The notes under the pieces: generated by a model | The model's input: only the letters and a program-made list of their open reading frames with translations | What the model was told of the DNA's origin: nothing | Database searches by the model: none | Translations under genes and position numbers: made by a program | Assembly (NCBI GenBank): GCA_033032175.1 | Contig: CM065319.1 | Span: 15,783,018 to 15,847,017 of the forward strand | Direction: 5' to 3' | DNA length: 64,000 bases | Origin: Saturnia japonica | Taxonomy: Eukaryota; Arthropoda; Insecta; Lepidoptera; Saturniidae | Shown here: positions 43,936 through 57,234 of the stretch, in pieces | Position numbering within the stretch: the first letter of the stretch is position 1 | How the letters are laid out: each line of letters opens with the position of its first letter

Positions 43936-44184
43936 TAGAAAGCTCTTATAGGTATAAATTCTCTGTGTCTGTTCTACACTTACCGTGACACTACTTTATT
44001 CGGCCAATTGATCACATAAGGAGAAGAGTTTGTCGTGCAGTACGATTACTTAAAAGCGTGTCTACATGAGTAAGAATTTAAATTAAGTGACTGTAGGTAA
44101 ACAGAAATCATTAGCATTAATGGACTGCTTATGATATTTCTTTGGAAGATTTCTTTTTACTGGTGCAATAACTCCACCCTAAAG

Positions 44185-44375
44185 AAGATTGCAAGCAAAT
44201 AACCTTGTGTTGTTTTTCTCCCGTGAGTAGGATTTCCAGAGCTCCTTGGAATGGGGGTTCAAGATTGGCTACGCATTATTGATACCTATGGTTGTCACAA
44301 GCGTCCATATGCTAGGGTGGCCACATAAAATGAAGCGGGCCGTAAGCTTGTTTGCCACATTAGTTAACTAAAAAA
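44185..44375 (+). repeat. Dispersed repeat A copy
   Basis: It has GCAAATAACCTTGTGTTG, TTTCCAGAGCTCCTTGG, ACAAGCGTCCATATGC, AAGCGGGCCG and GCTTGTTTGCCAC in order, ending in an A-run, with more changes than the copy at 14.7 kb. Confidence 0.75.
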
Positions 44376-47099
44376 ACTCATTATTCTGCATAGTAACACA
44401 GTATTATTATGAATACCGTTTATCGCAGTCTAAATGTCAAACTGAGCGTCTCCTTGTCGCGGTCATTGGTAATTTAAATATTAAATAAAATGTAGAAAAT
44501 TTATATTCGTATTACACAGTAACTATTAACATAAATCTATAAATGAGTCGCCATGTCATAGATTAAGCTATTCCTGAATCAATATAGATGTGTGATGTCT
44601 CACTGATTTATCGTTTAATTACCTTTTCATTTGTGTTACTATGTTGTAGCTTTCATAATATAATTTTTTCTATGCTATGAAATAAAAATAAAGCATGCAG
44701 CCTATCATTACTTATAACCAACCTAAAAAAGAACCGAAATAACTGAGGCCAATAATAATAGTTCACTACTCCTTTAAACTCAGTTAGAATAGGTCCTGTG
44801 AGCCTGTTATTGCCTATAGAACTAAGAATGTAAACATTGACCAACACCCGCAGTATAGTTGCAGCATCCATGACTTTGTGTCCTATACCATCCTCGAAAT
44901 ACTATAAAAATAATTAATTAATTCAAATTCAACTTTTTTTTTCACAAATGATTTAATGTAAAAAGGAAAAGAACTCTTGCAAATATCTAATTATACAAAA
45001 AACATAAATTCATAATTATATATAACCTGTTGAACACGTAAAAACTTACTTAATAAACACAAATGAGTCGAAGAACAACTTCTCTGTTTTTTGATATTCT
45101 ATGTGTTGAGTTGGTACTACAATGCGTCCTTGGCTGCGCCCGCGCACATTCTCCTCTGCTGAATTCCGGCTCTTCGTCTACACAACATATAATATATTAT
45201 TATCATACAATATTGCGAATACCTTTGAGTAGTTATCATTTACCTACGTATTGGTTGTCTTTATTACTATAATATTCGGCGAAACCTTAAGACCGACCAG
45301 GTTTGAATTTAAAATGTCACAAATAAATATCCTAACAGTTCTGTATGTGGTCAAGGTAATCTAAACGCCAAGAAAAGGAATAATCTCAGTACTAAAATAC
45401 CTATTCACAGGAAAGAGACGTAAAAAGAAAGATATTTGATTGAATACAGTGTAATAGATATTTCTCGATAATTTTGTCGGGACAAAACAAAACAAAGACT
45501 CCCTTATTTGTCTATGATTATTTACTTTTGTTTTTGTTGATGTTTTTACCGTTACGAATTTGCAAACAGAATAATGTTATATGATATTAAAGTTAACCTG
45601 TACCGCAAGAATGTTCGACAGTAACTGGTTGAACAAGGAAAAAATATTTAAATTATTCTTATACATTTATTACTTATAATTCCTGTTTTTTAAAGGCTCG
45701 AATAAACTAAAATTCTATACTCGTAAATAACTTCTTTAGAGCCATCCATTATCTTTTAAACTTTATATTTCAATTTCTATCAATATTAATTTTGGTTATT
45801 AATATTATTGTGTCATATTATAAATATACTCCATGAATTAAAACTGACATAAATTGATCTAAAATTATACTAAAATATTAGTAATTTTACTGCTATTAAA
45901 ATAATTTGAATTTAATGTATAAAATTTCTGTAGTTTGCAATGGAACGGACCCTGGATATTTACGTTATATAATTAAAAAAAAAAAAAAAAACGGTTTCTT
46001 GAAATCTAACACTGCATCCACTTCTGAAGATTAAATCTTGTTTAATATACACTTTCACTTTCATAACAAACAATTAATAATGAAATGTGATAGCTTAGGC
46101 TTATAACATTTTCGTGTTAATTTCCTTAGCCAATAATTATGCTATAAAAGATTTCAACGCGTTATCATGTATAAATGAGTAATAACTATTAGTTTGATAC
46201 TAAATAGTATTATTTATACATTTTAGTAATTAAATTACAAAAACAAACTATTTATATTAAAGCAAATATTATATACTTATTATTTATATATTATATATTG
46301 TTTTATATCAATTCTTATTTTATAAACTAAAATGTGTATCAAGATATGAGTGTTACTTAATGGAATAACAAGATCTTTTATATGCTTAACTATTATTTGT
46401 TGTGTAAAATAATAATAAGAAAGAATTTAAACGAAAGAAAGTATTTCGCTCAATAATTTATATCGTCCAATGTAAAAATTATTTTAATAAATTAATTTCA
46501 ACACTGTTTAGTGTTGTATTTAATTTATAGCCTCATTATTAATTGGAATTTAAATATAATTTCTTCTATATTAAAAAGTAGACGACATTGGAAATTGCCG
46601 AAATTTCAAGTTAGCGCGTGGTATAAATCGGTGTTTTATTAATCCTGATTATTGGTGTGTAGAACCTAATATCAAAGAACTTGAGAATACCGTTCTGCTG
46701 GATTATAAATAATTTAAAAAATGTAACTGAAAATAATGTATAAGAAACTAAGTTATATTTTTTTGTGATTATTTGCTTCAGATAATTCTATAGGTACTCA
46801 GTTTCGCATATTCTCATACGAATTTTGATTGGTATTCTAACATTTTCGGCGTGCTTATAAACTTGTTAAAAATATCTTAACACACCCTAATGGGAACTAA
46901 ACGAAATACGAGTGTATGTGCAAATACTGACCGAGTTTCTGTTATTATCGCTCAGGCACTTAACAATCTTTCAACACGATCTGATCGGTTGTGTAGTTAA
47001 CAATATTGTTATTGTTACAAAATTATTAGTCTTTTAAGGGGTGATGACAAAATATTTTTTGAAATTATATTTCGTTACTTGGAATGGATGGATCATGAA
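44376..47099. other. Long unannotated interval
   Basis: Strongly AT-rich. A more balanced 120-base patch at 45060-45180 encodes a start with a hydrophobic stretch on the plus strand, but no splice donor or family supports it. The A-run at 45976-45990 may be a retroposon tail. Confidence 0.45.
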
Positions 47100-47455
47100 T
47101 AACAATCACGGCTCAATGGTAGAATGCTATGTTGCTGCTCAAAACAGTTTGCATTCGATAACCTTGAGTTTTCAATGAAGGACAATTTCACTCGAAAATC
47201 CCTCTAGGTACTCTAGATAAGGGTCATCGAAAGGTATACATGCTGGGTGGTAGGTTATGGTAGTTATATCCACTGGATCACCTCCATCTTACGCTAGGTG
47301 TAAGAAGCTTTGACGTTTCGCGATCAGGGATCAGTCAATGTACATAGTTACCAAGAGGCTTGAAGGATAGCATGATACCTTATTTTTGGATTGAATTGTG
47401 CTTACTTACCATCAGGCATAAAGTCGTCACTTTACCGTCATACTATAAAAAAACT
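47100..47455 (-). repeat. Dispersed repeat B, strongly degraded
   Basis: CCTTGAGTTTTCAATGAAGGAC near 47161 aligns with ACCTGAGTTTTCGGTGAAGGC of the copy at 37.2 kb, and CTCAATGGTAGAATGC near 47112 is tRNA-arm-like. The rest is poorly conserved. Confidence 0.4.
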
Positions 47456-47599
47456 TAGGAGCTCTTCTAAGGTCATATTGTCAGTTAATAATCACTTACA
47501 GATGGGATTATTTTATTTTAATATTTTAAGGAAACTTGCAACTAAGTACATATTTAAATTACATGTATAAATTAATGAAGGAACTTGTAACTACAAATT

Positions 47600-47625
47600 C
47601 TCACACACATATATATATATATATG
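47600..47625. repeat. Simple repeat, (CA)n/(TA)n
   Basis: A short run of CA units passes into about ten TA units. Confidence 0.85.
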
Positions 47626-47859
47626 AGTAAAAACTAAAGTAGACGGAAGAAGGCAAAAATATTAGCAAAATAAAACAGGAATCTAGAAGAGTTTTCAATT
47701 TCTACAGAGTTGTATCCAATAAATCAACGTTTAAATCACTAACTAATTTATTCGTACTGCTGGTCACTTCAATGAACTAAGAATTTTATTTGTAAGTAAA
47801 CAACAATTAAAGTAAGTAAGTATGGTCAAACAAAACAATCACACTTGATAAAGTAGCCT

Positions 47860-48000
47860 AGGATATAACGCGAGGCCTAGAGAAGCACCGATTGTCTAAT
47901 GCAACAGTCAGAGCACACGTATTAGCACTTTGCGACATATTTCCAACTTGAAGGTATTTCCTACCCAAGCAGACACTAGACAATACGCTACGACCATGTA
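47860..48000 (+). repeat. Dispersed repeat B fragment
   Basis: Words GCGAGGCCTAGAGAAG, TTAGCACTTTGCGACATATT, CCAACTTGAAGGTA and CTACGACCATG follow the order of the long copies, with many substitutions. Confidence 0.5.
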
Positions 48001-49179
48001 AAAATGCAAATACTGTAATCAAAAATTTTAAAATAATGATAAATAACTTTAAAAAGTGTATTTCATATTTGAAAACATTTGAAGTCGCAATTAACCAATA
48101 TTTACTTAATTATAAAAATATTAACTTCAAGGTAATTATATTATTCATTCTTGGTCAGTTAATATCCTCGTTCGCTCTCGATGACATTGTACAGCGTGTT
48201 GTTGAGGCCGTCTACTAAATCACTGGTACCTTCTATTTCATGTATTGATAAGGATTGAGTGATTTGCGTGATCAATTTAAATCAAATCCCCAAAATGAAT
48301 AATTCAACACGTTATCTCTACTGCAAGTTGATGAGGAGTTGCAACATCATGTTCTTCCAAAACCATTGAAGTAACAGAATATCAAATTTCGGTTCGATCA
48401 AATAGGTGGAAAATGCTGACATTCATTCATCAACTATTCATCAACAGATTTGCTTGACTCATAGCGAAGAAAACTCTCGATAAAATCACTTTAAAAAAAC
48501 TAAATAAAAAAAAACACATTTAATTTATAATATCCCTCTGTTTGCGTCGAGTTTACGCATTTTAGTATTAAATTATTTTCCGAAGTGAGGATAGTACCTT
48601 TTTTGCTAATGGCGTCTCATGGCTTGCATGAACTGGTTCTTGATAATTATAAGTTTCTACCTTATATGTGTTTTACCGGATACTCGCTAGATATAAAATA
48701 TATTCGCAAATGTTAGTTACATTACGATCACTTAAATGTGAAGTGTTGGAATACTAACATTGTTTATGATTTAGATTCTAGTTTACTTTATATTGTTTAT
48801 GATATAAGAGCTGATTGACAATATTATTAAAAAAAATATGGTAAATTCGGTGTCATTGTGTAATGTGTAAGAAAGGTGGTATAAAAGAAAAGTGATTAAT
48901 AGTAAAAGCGTCAAGTTATTTATGGGTATAAAATCCCTTAATCTATCAAATTATGAAGTGAAGTTAAACAAAACCAAACTTGCATTTGATCAGTGTATCA
49001 TTGATTATTAAAAAGTAATTCTTCGATGTATCCGATTGTACTATACCGTGTTGTAGGAGTGAAGTAAAGAAAGTATTTTGTCTTGGTTGTTTAATAACAT
49101 TTCTTCCTTAAGTGATCGTATTATATAACATTAGCGCACGTTTTTTCCATTAAACAGGTGCCTGATAATAACGGCTAGT
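48001..49179. other. Unannotated interval
   Basis: AT-rich, no gene or repeat recognised. A 60-codon plus frame at 48036-48218 lacks support. Confidence 0.5.
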
Positions 49180-49320
49180 CATGGGTTGCCTGTGGTATAG
49201 CATAGCATGGTGGAACAGTATTTTCTAGTACATGCTTGGCCGGCTACTAAGTTCAATTTGAAAATTTATTTCCAAGCAGTTATCAATGTGTATACAGCTT
49301 ACAGCTACATTTTGAGCCTT
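49180..49320 (-). repeat. Dispersed repeat B fragment, opposite orientation
   Basis: The minus strand reads AAATTTTCAAATTGAACTTAG, GGCCAAGCATGTACTAGAAA and TTCCACCATGCTATG, matching the central part of repeat B. It lies about 430 bases from the plus-oriented copy at 49745. Confidence 0.5.
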
Positions 49321-49744
49321 GTATCGATTTAAGGCGCATCACCACTTAACATCACGTGGGATTGTGATATTTGTAATTTATATTTTTACATTATTTTAAG
49401 TTCCATACACTGTATTTGTTAAATTTTGTAGGCGGATTTTTATGATGTTATCTTAGTGTTTGAATTTTGCTTTAATATCACACAATCTTTTAATATGTAC
49501 CATGTAAGGCTGTTGTTATTGGATTCGTTCCCACGCGGTGACTTGCACTGAAGTTTATTCAATGGTTTGAATCAAGAAATTTATTTCACCCCAAATAGGT
49601 ATTTGATGTAACTTAGCCACATATAAATGAGAAATATTTACTAAGAGTTGTGGTTTTGAAAATATAACGCTGATATATTTTCATTATAATTTAAATAATT
49701 GAAAAAAAAGTAATTAATGTTTGTAATACATTTAACGTTAACGT

Positions 49745-50030
49745 TTTTATAGGTTTTTAGCCTCTCCTCACAATCTCACCTGATGTAAAGTGACGATGGT
49801 AACGCGCTAAGCCTAGTGGAAGGACTGGCTCTCAAGTGCAGCTCCTGGAATACACCAATAGGAGGTACTTGGTAACAGATTTTCAACTTGAGGGTAATAG
49901 CTAGATTATCGAGTATTAGAAAATGCACTACCACCATACTATGGTATCATCATGATGTTTTCCTTCACAGAAATCTGAGGCTCATAGTGGGAGTTCGATC
50001 TCACGTCGATCGACGTGGTTTATAAAAACA
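49745..50030 (+). repeat. Dispersed repeat B, long copy
   Basis: It has CAATCTCACCTGATGTAAAG, GGTAACGCGCTAAGCCTAG, CTCTCAAGTGCAGCTCC, ACAGATTTTCAACTTGAGGG, CACTACCACCATACTATGG and GTTCGATCTCACGTCG, the full order of the family including the tRNA-like end. Confidence 0.75.
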
Positions 50031-50065
50031 TAAAATCAACACAACTAAAAAAATACCTATATTAT

Positions 50066-50613
50066 ACCATTTCCATTTCTTTATTTTCTCGATGACAGCT
50101 CCTGTGAAAATTTGAACTAGCGTCTTTTTTACATTTGGTATGCATTATTTTATAAAAATATGATGTTTACTCACGTACAGGGTTATACCAGAGTCGAAGA
50201 AACTGATAGGGATGCAGCTACATCGATAAATGTAACGATAACAGACCCGATATTTTTTTACAAAATGTAAGAAACTAAACTACTGCATGATACTTTTGTG
50301 GAAATTTATTAACTAATATTATATTTCATTACAAGATGTGACATATATCAATTCTTGATTGATAATGCCAACTTCTTCAAAATTTTCGAAGCTGTTGTAA
50401 AATAAGTAGGTATAGGTAGGTATAGGTAGGTACTCGACAATGAAACGAAATAATTTTAACGACGGGTAATCTTTATTTATTTATTTTAATCAAAATCTGA
50501 TGAATCTTCACTGTCGTAAATATATGCGATCGATATCATTACTTATTTGGTCACAATACTACAACTATCAAATTAGAAATGTCATAGAGTAAATAAAGAT
50601 GGAAATAGTATAA
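50066..50613 (+). mobile_element. Non-autonomous DNA transposon (MITE-like), copy 2
   Basis: About 550 bp. The left end TACCATTTCCATTTC and the right end (minus strand TACTATTTCCATC) form terminal inverted repeats of about 35 imperfect bases, flanked by TA on both sides. It is the reverse complement of the copy at 31.76-32.31 kb. The TA target would suit a Tc1/mariner-type mobiliser. It contains a short GTAGGTATAG tandem near 50406. Confidence 0.75.
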
Positions 50614-50615
50614 AC

Positions 50616-51329
50616 AATAATAATAATAAGTAACGTGCCTTGTAGGAATAAGCAGGTCCCAGTCTCAGCATAATTGCTGCACTGAATCAGTGCAGCGCTG
50701 GTATTCTGACTGGGCCACATTAACATACATCAAGGACATCAATAAAATAAAAATAAAAACAAATAGTAAATAGAAAAATTATGATATAATAAATACTAAC
50801 AATTGCTACTACATATAATTTTTTATTAATTTATTTTATAATAATTACTAATTTTTTTTTAAATCAGAATACCGAGTTTTTATATTCGCTTCATATCTTT
50901 ATTTACATTGAAATAAGTAAATATAATTATTGTTATAGACTGGCTGGTGATGGTGGTCAAACAACCCTCTGAGTCACGAAATCTACCGCAATCCCACCGC
51001 CACCTCAGACAATATTACAACACGTGGAAATCGTGCGATTCAATTGCCATTATGAAAACTGTCTGATAGTTTATTATTATATAAGTGCGTTTGGCATTAC
51101 ACAGTATATTGCATGGTAAGCATTGTCGAGATCCGCTTGGCTAGCTTTAGCCTTTACCGACTCTCTAATTAAATGCCAGTGTTATAAAAACATTATGCGA
51201 CATTAGAATTGCCAGATTCAGCTGCGTATCTTTTAGTTTTTTTTTGTAGGTACTAGCATTTTTGAAGTTTTTCTTCTTTAGGCACGTTATGGAAAAATTA
51301 TGAAAAAGAATTTTACAAATATTTAGACG
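50616..51329. other. Unannotated interval
   Basis: Contains a small hairpin-rich stretch (GCACTGAATCAGTGCAGCG near 50680) and otherwise AT-rich DNA. No gene is seen. Confidence 0.45.
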
Positions 51330-51545
51330 TAAGTTTTACAAAGATCGTCACAATGACTGATCCTAGGCTGCCCGCGTCCAGCGACTTCACGCAAACTTTA
51401 CTAGGTCGTCACTCCACTGTTTAGTGGGTTCCCATCCGTTTTACCAACTACGTGCTTCACTTAGTGCCACTTAAGCCTACATATTATTGGGGCTATGTCG
51501 GTGAATTTGTTTGTTCTGTGGATATCAGCATTTCTGATTCCATCA
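51330..51545 (-). mobile_element. LINE type 2 remnant
   Basis: On the minus strand, with shifts, it reads like the RLKWH, GKTDGN and DDLVKF-type C-terminal region of a lepidopteran LINE reverse transcriptase. It resembles the remnant at 33060-33240 in kind. The open frame is lost. Confidence 0.5.
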
Positions 51546-52699
51546 TTTGGATAATATGGGACAGAAGTTGAAATGAATTGTTTTTAACATTCTACAAGTA
51601 AATTTATTCTTCATGTGATTGCAATAACACTGATACTAACTCGTCTGCCTTGTGATACCTTTAAAGGATAAATATGTGAGACGAAACTACCTCGCACTTG
51701 TAGGCAGGTATTAATATAATTTTATACGTTAATATTCGTGTTTAAAACATGTTTTATGTTTTATTTGTTGTTGTTTATCTTGTATATCAAAATGATCTTT
51801 AAATGCTATGACTTTTAGTTGAGTATGTTACAATTTCATAATTTAAAAAAGGTTACTAAATAAAATGTAAGATAATATTAGTCAAGCACTGAAATGGGTG
51901 GAAAACTTTCATTTTATTGGTATGTAATTTGAGTATAAATTTGTAAAAATACAAAGAAACAAGTTCATTCGGACAACCCGTTTTCTACACTTGAAAAATG
52001 TTCATAAATGTGAAACTTTTTATTTGCATAAGTAAATTTTTCGATCAGGAAATTTTGAAAATTTTCGGTAAAGAATTCACGGAACTCCATAGTGTAATTC
52101 ACGATATATTAAAAAAAAAACAATGTAGGAAACAGGTATACACCTAATGTTAAGTGATCTCTGAAGGCGTAATTTAGTTTCTACAGGATTACTCAAACTG
52201 GCTCACAATGTTGGGGTAAAAAACAGTTACTATTAGCAAAAAAGAATTGAGTTGGAACTCGTCGTGTATTAATTAGTACGTCTTGTATGTCAATCACGTC
52301 CTTCAAACCTGTACAGGGCATGTACAATAAACACTGATTTATGACTAAAAACTTGGTAGTTCCAGAGCCAAATTTTTTTCTTACGTTGATATCGTCCCTA
52401 ACACATGTAGTCGGATTACGGTAATAGCTTCACATACATCTGCAAATCTATAACGTGTGGCCGTGGCCCTAAACCCCTTTACAGTGTGAGGATCGGCTGC
52501 CTCAAGCATACCACTGTGCGAGTGCTCGAATGCACAACGCGCCTCAGAATGGAAAATGTAATGGGACAAGAGTTGAATCTTTTGTACACGTTCTATCATT
52601 CATAGGTGAATTAACAAAAATTAGTACATCACGAAATTTGACTCACTGAACAACTGATCTATATTTCAATAATTGATCATTGACATAATTTATAATGAT
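51546..52699. other. Unannotated interval
   Basis: AT-rich. A 72-codon minus frame at 52381-52599 covers a more balanced patch but has no recognised domain or splice support. Confidence 0.45.
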
Positions 52700-53560
52700 T
52701 ATTTAACCGACTTCAAAAAAGAAAGAGGTTCTCGATTCGAATGTATATTTTTTTATAGTTATTCATCCATAACTTCTTTGTTTATGAACCGACTTGTTAT
52801 TTTTTTTTTTTGGAAAGGGGATAGATACCTCAAGGGTGGTCCCATTTTAATTTCATTGGCATTGGACTTGAATATACACCAGGACACTCCTCAAAATTAT
52901 TTATATTGATTTCCTTCTTTAACCGATTCCAGAACAAGACAATTTTTAACAAAACAGAAATCCAATTTCAGTACTTTTGAAGAGTTTCCTTGTGTATCTC
53001 CGAAGATAAAGATCCAATACCAATGAAATTAAAATAGGACCATCTTTGATGTATCCCCTATCCAACAAAAAAAAATCATCCAAATCTGTTAATAAAAAAA
53101 GAAGTTATTGCTGAACATCCATAAAATAATATAAATTAGAATTGAGAACATAACCTCCGCCTTTTTTTAAGTCAAAGATCGAATGCAAATGAAATTAAAA
53201 TGGGACCACCCTTGAGGTATCCTCTTTCCAACAAAAATTAATAACTTAACTCAGTTCACAAAGAAAGCAGTTATGGCTAAACGACCATCAAAAATATTGA
53301 GAACCTCATTTTTAACAGACTTGAAAAAAAGACGGAGGTTACTCAATTCGAATGTATATATATTTTTTATGGATATTCAGCCATAACTTCATTGTTTATG
53401 AACTGATTTGGATGATTCTTTTTTGTTTGATAGGGGATATCTCAAGGATAGTTCCGTTTTAATTTCATTGTCATGGGACCTTCAACTTCGAAGATACACC
53501 AGGGAACTCACCAAAATCATTGATGTTGGTTTTCTTTTTTGTTAAAAATTGTCTTGTAAT
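52700..53560. repeat. Dispersed repeat C cluster, four copies in alternating orientation
   Basis: Four copies lie side by side: plus at about 52703-52920, minus at about 52960-53150, minus at about 53160-53310, and plus at about 53312-53560. Shared words include AACCGACTTCAAAAAAG, TAACTTC with TTTATGAAC, CCATTTTAATTTCATTGGCA and CTTCGAAGATACACCAGGG. The arrangement allows the RNA or single strand to fold back on itself. Confidence 0.75.
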
Positions 53561-53589
53561 TGAAAAAATTGTCTTGTTAAATTCTTTAT

Positions 53590-53710
53590 AAGTTGAGCGT
53601 TTTTGCCGCAATCTCACCTCATTTTAAGTGATGATGTGGCCTAAGATGGTGACAAGCTAAGTCTAGTAGGGGATGGCTGCCAAGTGCAGCTGCCGGGACT
53701 ACGAGGTTAT
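53590..53710 (+). repeat. Dispersed repeat B fragment
   Basis: GCCGCAATCTCACCTCATTT, AAGATGGTGACAAGCTAAG and GCCAAGTGCAGCTGCCGGG match the first third of the family. It directly follows the repeat C cluster. Confidence 0.65.
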
Positions 53711-54569
53711 GTTTAAAGCAGGATTCGAATAAACGTTGACCGACGTGGTGTCCGTAACTGAGTCATCACTGCTTTTGTATTGATTAATATTAATGAAGGG
53801 AATCGTCACTTTCTACATACATATCCGTACGGATTTCTGTAATTATTTGCGATTACCGGTATTCATGCAAGGTTTGGCAATTATATCCGGGTTTTAAAAT
53901 ACCACAGTTCTTTAACCTCTCCTATTTCTGTTACACAATCTTTTAGCGTTTGCATTCTTAACATATTCGTCAAATATTTAAATTCATTATATAATATAAT
54001 TATATTTTAATAATACTAGCTATCTGTGATTTAATGGCATAATAATTGAGGGATCATGCCTGCCTACTCAGTGCCTGCATATTCCATTAATCAGTAATGA
54101 AGTGTCGTTTATATCGAGTATAGCGTTATAAAGGTTGCATATTATGTAATCATTGTTGAATTTCATTAAAATATATTTTACTCTTTAAGAGAATTAAAAA
54201 AAATCGGTTCTAAATTCGAATATATATATTTTTTGTAGATGATCAAAAAATTAAAAAAAAAATTTATTCATTATACACAATATTTACTAACATTTACACA
54301 GTGACTTGCAAACTATGCAGTGCCTGTATCTTGGAAGCCCGCATATGAATTTACAAAACATTTTGCACAAACACCTCAGGTGGTCGTAAACGATCCTATA
54401 TGTAAAAAATAAAATGATGTAATTATTATCCATATTTAAGCACATGTCAACACACATATATACTGAAATATATTTTAATACACACAACAACACACACACA
54501 AACAAATATTAAAAACAACTCTTTTACTTTTTTTATGACTCAAATGTAAAAATGGAATGCATTGATTCT
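53711..54569. other. Unannotated interval with simple repeats
   Basis: AT-rich. A (CA)-rich stretch at 54478-54510 underlies the low-complexity minus frame 54287-54505, which I do not consider a gene. Confidence 0.5.
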
Positions 54570-54770
54570 AGCTTATATAATTTATATCAGCCATAACTTC
54601 GTCGTTTATGAACCTATTTTGATGATTACTTTTCCGTTGGAACGGGGATATCTCATTTTAATTTCATTAGCATTGGACCTTTGACTTCGAATATACACCA
54701 GGGTACTCTTTAGAATAATTGAAGTTTGTTTTCGTTTACGTTAAAAATTGTCAATAGTGTAAAGTATGTT
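54570..54770 (+). repeat. Dispersed repeat C copy
   Basis: AGCCATAACTTCGTCGTTTA, TTGGAACGGGGATATCTC, TTAATTTCATTAGCATTGG and CGAATATACACCAGGGTAC follow the family order; the GGGTGGTCCC word has been deleted. Confidence 0.7.
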
Positions 54771-57234
54771 TTTCTGGGTATTAATTTTTTCCTATACAAG
54801 ATCATCTCACACACAATAATTTAATTCTGAACATAGCTCTACTTAATATGTCAACTAATACACACAAAATATGAAACAACTAGTCACAGAACGAGCAATA
54901 TTGTTAAGAATTTATATTTAGTGCGGGAATCGATAGTGTTAATAATAAAATTCGAAGAAACATATCACATGTAATTCCGATGAATTTGCTTGATACGCTT
55001 TCGCATCATACTATCTGAGACATATATAAAGAACAATGCAATCCACTATACATGAATAGTGGCATTTTCGTTTCGTTTTCTGCACTGATGATTTCATTGC
55101 TCCACGTTTCCACTAGAGGCGTTGTGAGTATATATTTAAAAGAAATACGAAATATTTAATTGTATTCGAAAACTAAACACTCGTAATAAACTCCGAGGGC
55201 TTATAGTTGACTCGCTCCCTTTCTTCAGTCGCTTTGTGAAGTGTATCACTTTGATTAGTGTCTTGCATTTTTATACAGCTTGGTTTGATGTGTTACCTTT
55301 CAGAATAAGCCGTTGTATACCCAGGTACCGAGTGACTATTGCCACAATGCTTACAGGTCGATAAAGCTACGATGATTGTCGTTTCTATTCTCTCTTTACA
55401 ACCATCACCACTGTCCTTGGATTCTGAATCTCATAATGTTTTTCACCAATAAGAATAAAAAATAGATATGTAGAAATAGTAATAAATTATTAAGGCTATT
55501 TATTTTGTTAATATATAGAAGGATTCCGTATTCTCGTCTAAGCATAGAAACCTGAATGTACATCAGTGACATGAAACGAGTTGAAAAGTTAATTAATTTT
55601 CAAGGTAAGTTAATATGAGTTGAGTCAGCGAGTGTCTTCTTCGAAACGGCCCGTCGAGGTCGGAGGTTGTGGCGAAAGTCCGACAGGATTACTATAGTGA
55701 TGTCGTGAATTTTAAGCATTCGGTTAGTTTCGTTTTAGCTAATACTTCGGCTTTATACAACGATAAATCTTCTGTAAAGTAATAACGTATTATATCATAT
55801 TTTTGTTATATTCGAATAAACTAGCAGTGCAAAAAAATTTCGTTCCTGTAAAAATCACACAAATTCTGAAATCGGTGTAGGTACTCGATTATCACAGCTA
55901 CAAAAGTCGCCGAAAGTCCACACAAGCATTAATTTTCTTTAGATATATCAAATAACTTGGTCGCAACAGTTTTGTTGTATATATTGTTTTATACTTTAAT
56001 AATGAACTAAGCATATGTTTTCTTAAAATAGTTTTAAAAACAAATATAATAATAACGTTTAATACAATAGATAAATAATACAAGTCAATACAATTGTTAT
56101 TAATTAACTAGCAAGCGTTCGTAACTTCATACATGTTAAAAATATTATCAAATTCTATAATAATACAACCAAACCTAACCAAAATGTATGTTTAAATAGG
56201 TGAAAATAAAAATCAGAAAATAAATCACTATTTTCTGATATCACATCATACTAAATTCAATCTTTTCCTCTTTCTAAGGTAAGTATATATAGAGTATCAA
56301 TAAATTTTATTATTAAAATATTGAATAGCAATAATTTGTTTGATAGAACTTGGATTGATTATGTTAAATAGGAAACCATTCTAATATTAAAAAAGTTTGT
56401 CACGTCTGAGCCGAATTTCTGTCTCATATTCGGTATAAAAATTGTGCACTAAGGGCATCACTAGTATATGCGCCCAGTTAGGCACATTAAAAAAAATGTT
56501 TCACGCTTTAACAAATTTCTTCACACTTTTATGATATGGAAATTAAAATATTTTTATTTATTACGTTTCGAATTTCAACGAGGAGTTTCGTAATAAAAAG
56601 TGAGCATGTTTTTTTTTAGTTTTACCGTTGATTCTTAACACTATAGACATCTAGTTTTAACTGTTTATTTTGATAATTGTGATAATTAGATTTTATTTAC
56701 TAAAGTACTAGCTTAGCCTACAGCTTTGCGCGCGTGAATAAATAATTATTGTTTTACAGGTTAAGTCCACGCAAAATAAAATTGTAAACATTTCTCTTAA
56801 TAACAAAAAAAAACTTAGTTATATAACTAGAATAGTATGCATATTGTATAGTATAGTAGTTTTTTAATACAATATATTCTTATATGTTGTTCTATATATT
56901 TTAATAATCAAGGCAGCCTATTAATAACGTTATCTCTTATATATTGTTTCTTAAATGTTATCTTCCTGGCAACACCATATCTCCATTAATTCTTCATAAA
57001 AATTAATGATTCAAACATCATTTTGAAGCATAAGTTCCTCGCTAATGACGAAATTGATGACGATGGCATTTCTAATAAAAATATATTAATATGAAGGAGG
57101 CGTCGTCACAGTATGTTTGACTAACACGACAGCTCTGTTAGATTGTTTACATTCTAATATGTACGATACATTCGCATTAGTCAACTAATTATCAATAATC
57201 CAAACAGAACCTCTTACAAATCCCTAAAGGAGAT
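54771..57234. other. Long unannotated interval
   Basis: AT-rich. Near 55620-55690 a more balanced patch (CGAAACGGCCCGTCGAGGTC) occurs without coding support. At 56706-56745 CTAGCTTAGCCTACAGC and TTTGCGCGCGTG resemble the beginning of common lepidopteran dispersed repeats. No gene is recognised. Confidence 0.45.

Noticed and set aside
43693..43938. An 81-codon plus frame preceded by a good-looking acceptor
   Set aside because: It lies antisense to a degraded LINE tail related to 37847-38335.
45063..45272. A 69-codon plus frame with a signal-peptide-like start
   Set aside because: The sequence after the hydrophobic stretch turns low-complexity, there is no splice donor, and no family is recognised.
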